Origin: CAXTTV01 sp964247295
GTDB taxonomy: Bacteria > Chloroflexota > Ktedonobacteria > Ktedonobacterales > Ktedonobacteraceae
Direction of reading: 5' to 3'
Assembly: GCA_964247295.1 (NCBI GenBank)
Contig: CAXTTV010000225.1
Location: 1-7,421 of the forward strand
Length of the DNA: 7,421 nt
Shown one piece after another: positions 5,990-7,421 of the stretch. Positions within the stretch are counted from its first letter, which is position 1; the number at the start of each line of letters is the position of its first letter. Under the pieces are notes generated by a model that saw only the letters and a program-made list of their open reading frames with translations, searched no databases and had not been told where the DNA came from. Made by a program: the position numbers and the translations under genes.

Positions 5990-6751
5990 ATGCAACGTCA
6001 ATTTAGTCTGACTCATACCGTTCGCTACGATGAGTGCGACTGCGATAAACATCTGACACCCGCCGCGTTTGTGCGCTATATGCAGGAGATGGCCTCCCGC
6101 GATGGCGAGGATGCCAATCTTGGGGGCGATGGTTTCTGGATCGTCAAAAGGTCTGTGATCGAATTCAGGTCCCCGGTGACGATCCATACACAGCTCCAGC
6201 TTAAGACCTATGGGATCGGCTTTACCAGGATTACGGCCCAGCGCGGCTACGAGGCGCGGATCGCCGGTCAGGATGAGCCGGTGATCTCGGCCCGGACCCT
6301 CTGGGTCTATGTGGACGCAAAGGGTCGGCCAGCGCGCATGCCGGATGGGACAGCCGAGATCTGGTTTCCCGATGGACCGCAGCCGCAGATCGTCGAAGAG
6401 CCCTTTCCATCGGTTCCAGATCAGGAGCCCGAGAGGATCGACACCGGCGTCCGCTTCTCCGAGATCGACCTGATGCGCCATATGAACAATACCGCCGCCA
6501 TCGAGAAGCTGGATAATGCCGCCTGGGAGGTCTTTGCTCATCACGAGATTACCCCGGATACGGCGCAGTTTGAGCCTCGGGGTTATGATATCGAATATTT
6601 AAGCAGCCCCCGCTTTAGGGATCAATTAGAGGTTCAGACCTGGCTGGAGCGATCGCCGGAGCGAGGGCAGGATTTTCTCCGATATCAGCAGATCCTCAAA
6701 GATGGGAAAGTGATGGTGAGAGCCAGATCGCGCTGGAACTGGTCGGCCTGA
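5990..6751 (+). CDS. Acyl-ACP thioesterase-like protein (double hotdog fold)
   Basis: The protein is 253 aa, the right length for two tandem hotdog domains of bacterial acyl-ACP thioesterases related to plant FatA/FatB. AAGGAGAG (5978-5985) sets the start. The first hotdog (about 7-115) opens with VRYDECDCDKHLTPAAFVRYMQE, the substrate-facing helix of the family. The second (about 150-250) has VRFSEIDLMRHMNN (154-167), equivalent to the SDLDxNxHVNN signature. Asp160 and His164 are kept, but the Asn of DxNxH is Met162, which may alter or weaken activity. The expected reaction is hydrolysis of acyl-ACP (or acyl-CoA) to free fatty acid in the cytosol. It follows the P450 gene in the same direction, so the two may act on the same acyl product. 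An alternative is a 4-hydroxybenzoyl-CoA-type thioesterase. Its base composition is much more GC-rich than the receptor gene. Confidence 0.8.
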   Translation: MQRQFSLTHTVRYDECDCDKHLTPAAFVRYMQEMASRDGEDANLGGDGFWIVKRSVIEFRSPVTIHTQLQLKTYGIGFTRITAQRGYEARIAGQDEPVISARTLWVYVDAKGRPARMPDGTAEIWFPDGPQPQIVEEPFPSVPDQEPERIDTGVRFSEIDLMRHMNNTAAIEKLDNAAWEVFAHHEITPDTAQFEPRGYDIEYLSSPRFRDQLEVQTWLERSPERGQDFLRYQQILKDGKVMVRARSRWNWSA

Positions 6752-6828
6752 TCCGTCGGTGGTCACTCTTTTGGTAAGTGGAAACGTGCCAGAGAGAGAA
6801 GATGATTATAAAAGAGGAGATTACGTTT

Positions 6829-7134
6829 ATGTCCAATGCAAATCCACAGCAACGCTACTCGCAGCAAGCGATCAACAAGTTTGTGAGTAGCCATAGAGAT
6901 CAGATAAAGACACCAGCGTTACCAGCGCAGCAGATTCAACTGGATAGCGTCTTCACCAATACCAGCAAGCCCGCCGGTCCCGTGGATCTCGTCTACTTTT
7001 TTGTGGGAGATCAGCAGAAGCCCGCGTTGGGCTTTAAGCAGGTGGATGGTGAGCAGGACGAAGAGACAATGTTTGCGCCCGTTTATGTGGACCCAGAATT
7101 GAAATCGGAGTGGGAAAGCGGGATGGGGCGTTAG
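6829..7134 (+). CDS. Small hypothetical protein, soluble, Gln-rich N-terminus
   Basis: The protein is 101 aa. The ATG at 6829 is chosen because AGAGGAG (6813-6819) lies nine bases upstream. In-frame starts at 6778 (GTG) and 6802 (ATG) would add 17 or 9 residues, but their upstream sequence is poor. I do not recognise the family. The first 38 residues are rich in Gln, Ser and Ala and probably extended. The middle, GPVDLVYFFVGDQQKPALGF (50-69), looks like a beta hairpin with a hydrophobic core. The C-terminus is acidic (DGEQDEETMF, then DPELKSEWE). There is no signal peptide, membrane span or Cys pair. It follows the thioesterase by 77 bases in the same direction. Two TAG stops stand in tandem (7132-7137), and the hairpin-rich tail begins there, so the native C-terminus could have been cut by an insertion. 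Confidence 0.7.
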   Translation: MSNANPQQRYSQQAINKFVSSHRDQIKTPALPAQQIQLDSVFTNTSKPAGPVDLVYFFVGDQQKPALGFKQVDGEQDEETMFAPVYVDPELKSEWESGMGR

Positions 7135-7139
7135 TAGCC

Positions 7140-7156
7140 CGGCGGTTTATCCGCCG
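7140..7156 (+). terminator. Hairpin just after the small gene; weak terminator or element end
   Basis: CGGCGG (7140-7145) pairs perfectly with CCGCCG (7151-7156) across TTTAT. It lies five bases after the stop at 7132-7134. There is no T-run on the plus side (TTGGACG follows), so it is a poor Rho-independent terminator. The compact stem with a TTTA-type loop is also what subterminal hairpins of IS200/IS605 elements look like. Confidence 0.4.
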
Positions 7157-7280
7157 TTGGACGTGGCACCCGCCATCGTTCCCGCCGACACGGACCCACA
7201 CGTGGTTCAATCTATGTCCCCTTGTATGGTTCCGTGTTGGACGAAGGGTTGTGCGTCCCTTTACCACGGGTCCACACGTG
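7156..7280 (+). repeat. Imperfect direct repeat, about 76-80 base period
   Basis: GTTGGACG occurs at 7156-7163 and 7236-7243. CACGGACCCACACGTG (7189-7204) recurs as CACGGGTCCACACGTG (7265-7280) with two changes in 16. AATCTATGTC and GATCTACCTC follow in the same order. This suggests an old duplication of an 80-base unit or two related stem-loops in one RNA. CCCGATCTAC also occurs twice (7282-7291 and 7391-7400). Confidence 0.55.
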
Positions 7281-7421
7281 ACCCGATCTACCTCATTCGA
7301 CCCACCCTCGATTTGCTTCCGTTTCTTCAGAGTCGCGTGTGCGCCTGGTTAAGACGGGGATTGGTCCCGTTGCTATGGGCACGCAGGCGGCCCGATCTAC
7401 GAATGATGGCAAAGGTGGGGG

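Larger units (their letters stand above)
7135..7421. other. Hairpin-rich non-coding stretch; candidate IS200/IS605-type end or omega RNA
   Basis: This 287-base, GC-rich stretch runs to the right edge without a convincing gene. Besides the 7140 hairpin, I see TGGC-ACCC-GCCA with flanking ACG/CGT (7161-7179, one bulge), GGACG/CGTCC (7239-7258), GGGTC/GACCC (7268-7284) and ACGGG/CCCGT (7354-7370). Such spacing of short GC stems fits a structured RNA. Two readings are possible. In the first, a plus-strand RNA precedes a gene whose ATGATG at 7403-7408 (MMAKVG...) runs off the edge, as with iscB. In the second, a minus-strand RNA overlaps the end of a tnpB lying beyond the edge, since minus-strand frames are open from the edge to stops near 7327 and 7293. 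Neither protein can be recognised from the few residues present, so this is a hypothesis. Confidence 0.3.

Noticed and set aside
5888..6544. Long open frame on the minus strand (218 codons)
   Set aside because: It lies antisense to the thioesterase-like gene, which has family motifs and a ribosome site. The minus frame shows no recognisable motif and is a by-product of high GC.
6778..6828. Longer start (GTG at 6778 or ATG at 6802) for the small gene
   Set aside because: AGAGGAG at 6813-6819 is ideally placed for the ATG at 6829, while the earlier starts have no comparable site.
7034..7352. Open frames on both strands over the right tail (7034-7267 minus, 7110-7352 plus)
   Set aside because: They are Arg-, Pro- and Thr-rich with no motif, no good ribosome site and overlap with each other and with hairpins. 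Non-coding structure explains them better.
7156..7400. CRISPR-like array from the repeated words
   Set aside because: Only two imperfect copies of each word, with no constant repeat-spacer pattern.

Overview
The window looks like a piece of a Ktedonobacteria-type (Chloroflexota) chromosome. This is an inference from gene style, not a proven placement. The clues are two membrane-anchored Ser/Thr-kinase-like proteins close together, an N-terminal zinc ribbon on one of them, a soluble P450, an orphan enzyme-subunit-like gene, and a possible IS200/IS605-type end. There are no rRNA, tRNA or CRISPR features.

Left part (1-1842): the window opens inside a Ser/Thr protein kinase gene. Only the C-lobe, a long Pro/Ser-rich linker, one membrane span and a short outside tail are present. 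A 250-base gap follows, then a small gene on the minus strand (147 aa) resembling subunit 3 of gluconate 2-dehydrogenase, with no partner dehydrogenase in view. It diverges from the next gene. The 233-base divergent region holds a plausible promoter in each direction and several palindromes that could be operators.

Centre (1843-4578): a 911-aa gene is the highlight. From N to C it has a CxxC...CxxC zinc ribbon, a kinase fold that has lost every catalytic signature, one membrane span, a TPR-like hairpin, and a complete type I periplasmic-binding-protein domain (LivJ / ANF-receptor fold). It reads as a one-piece transmembrane receptor: a solute-binding domain outside and a pseudokinase inside. 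A strong intrinsic terminator closes it.

Right part (4700-7134): three co-directional genes encode a bacterial cytochrome P450, a double-hotdog acyl-ACP-thioesterase-like protein and a small unrecognised protein. Each has its own clear ribosome binding site, with gaps of 77-88 bases. P450 plus thioesterase suggests fatty-acyl or lipid modification, but no redox partner is visible.

Right edge (7135-7421): I see no convincing gene. The stretch is GC-rich, full of short hairpins, and contains an imperfect direct repeat about 76-80 bases apart. It begins with a hairpin five bases past a stop codon. It could be the end of an IS200/IS605-type element or an associated guide (omega) RNA, but the decisive sequence lies beyond the edge.
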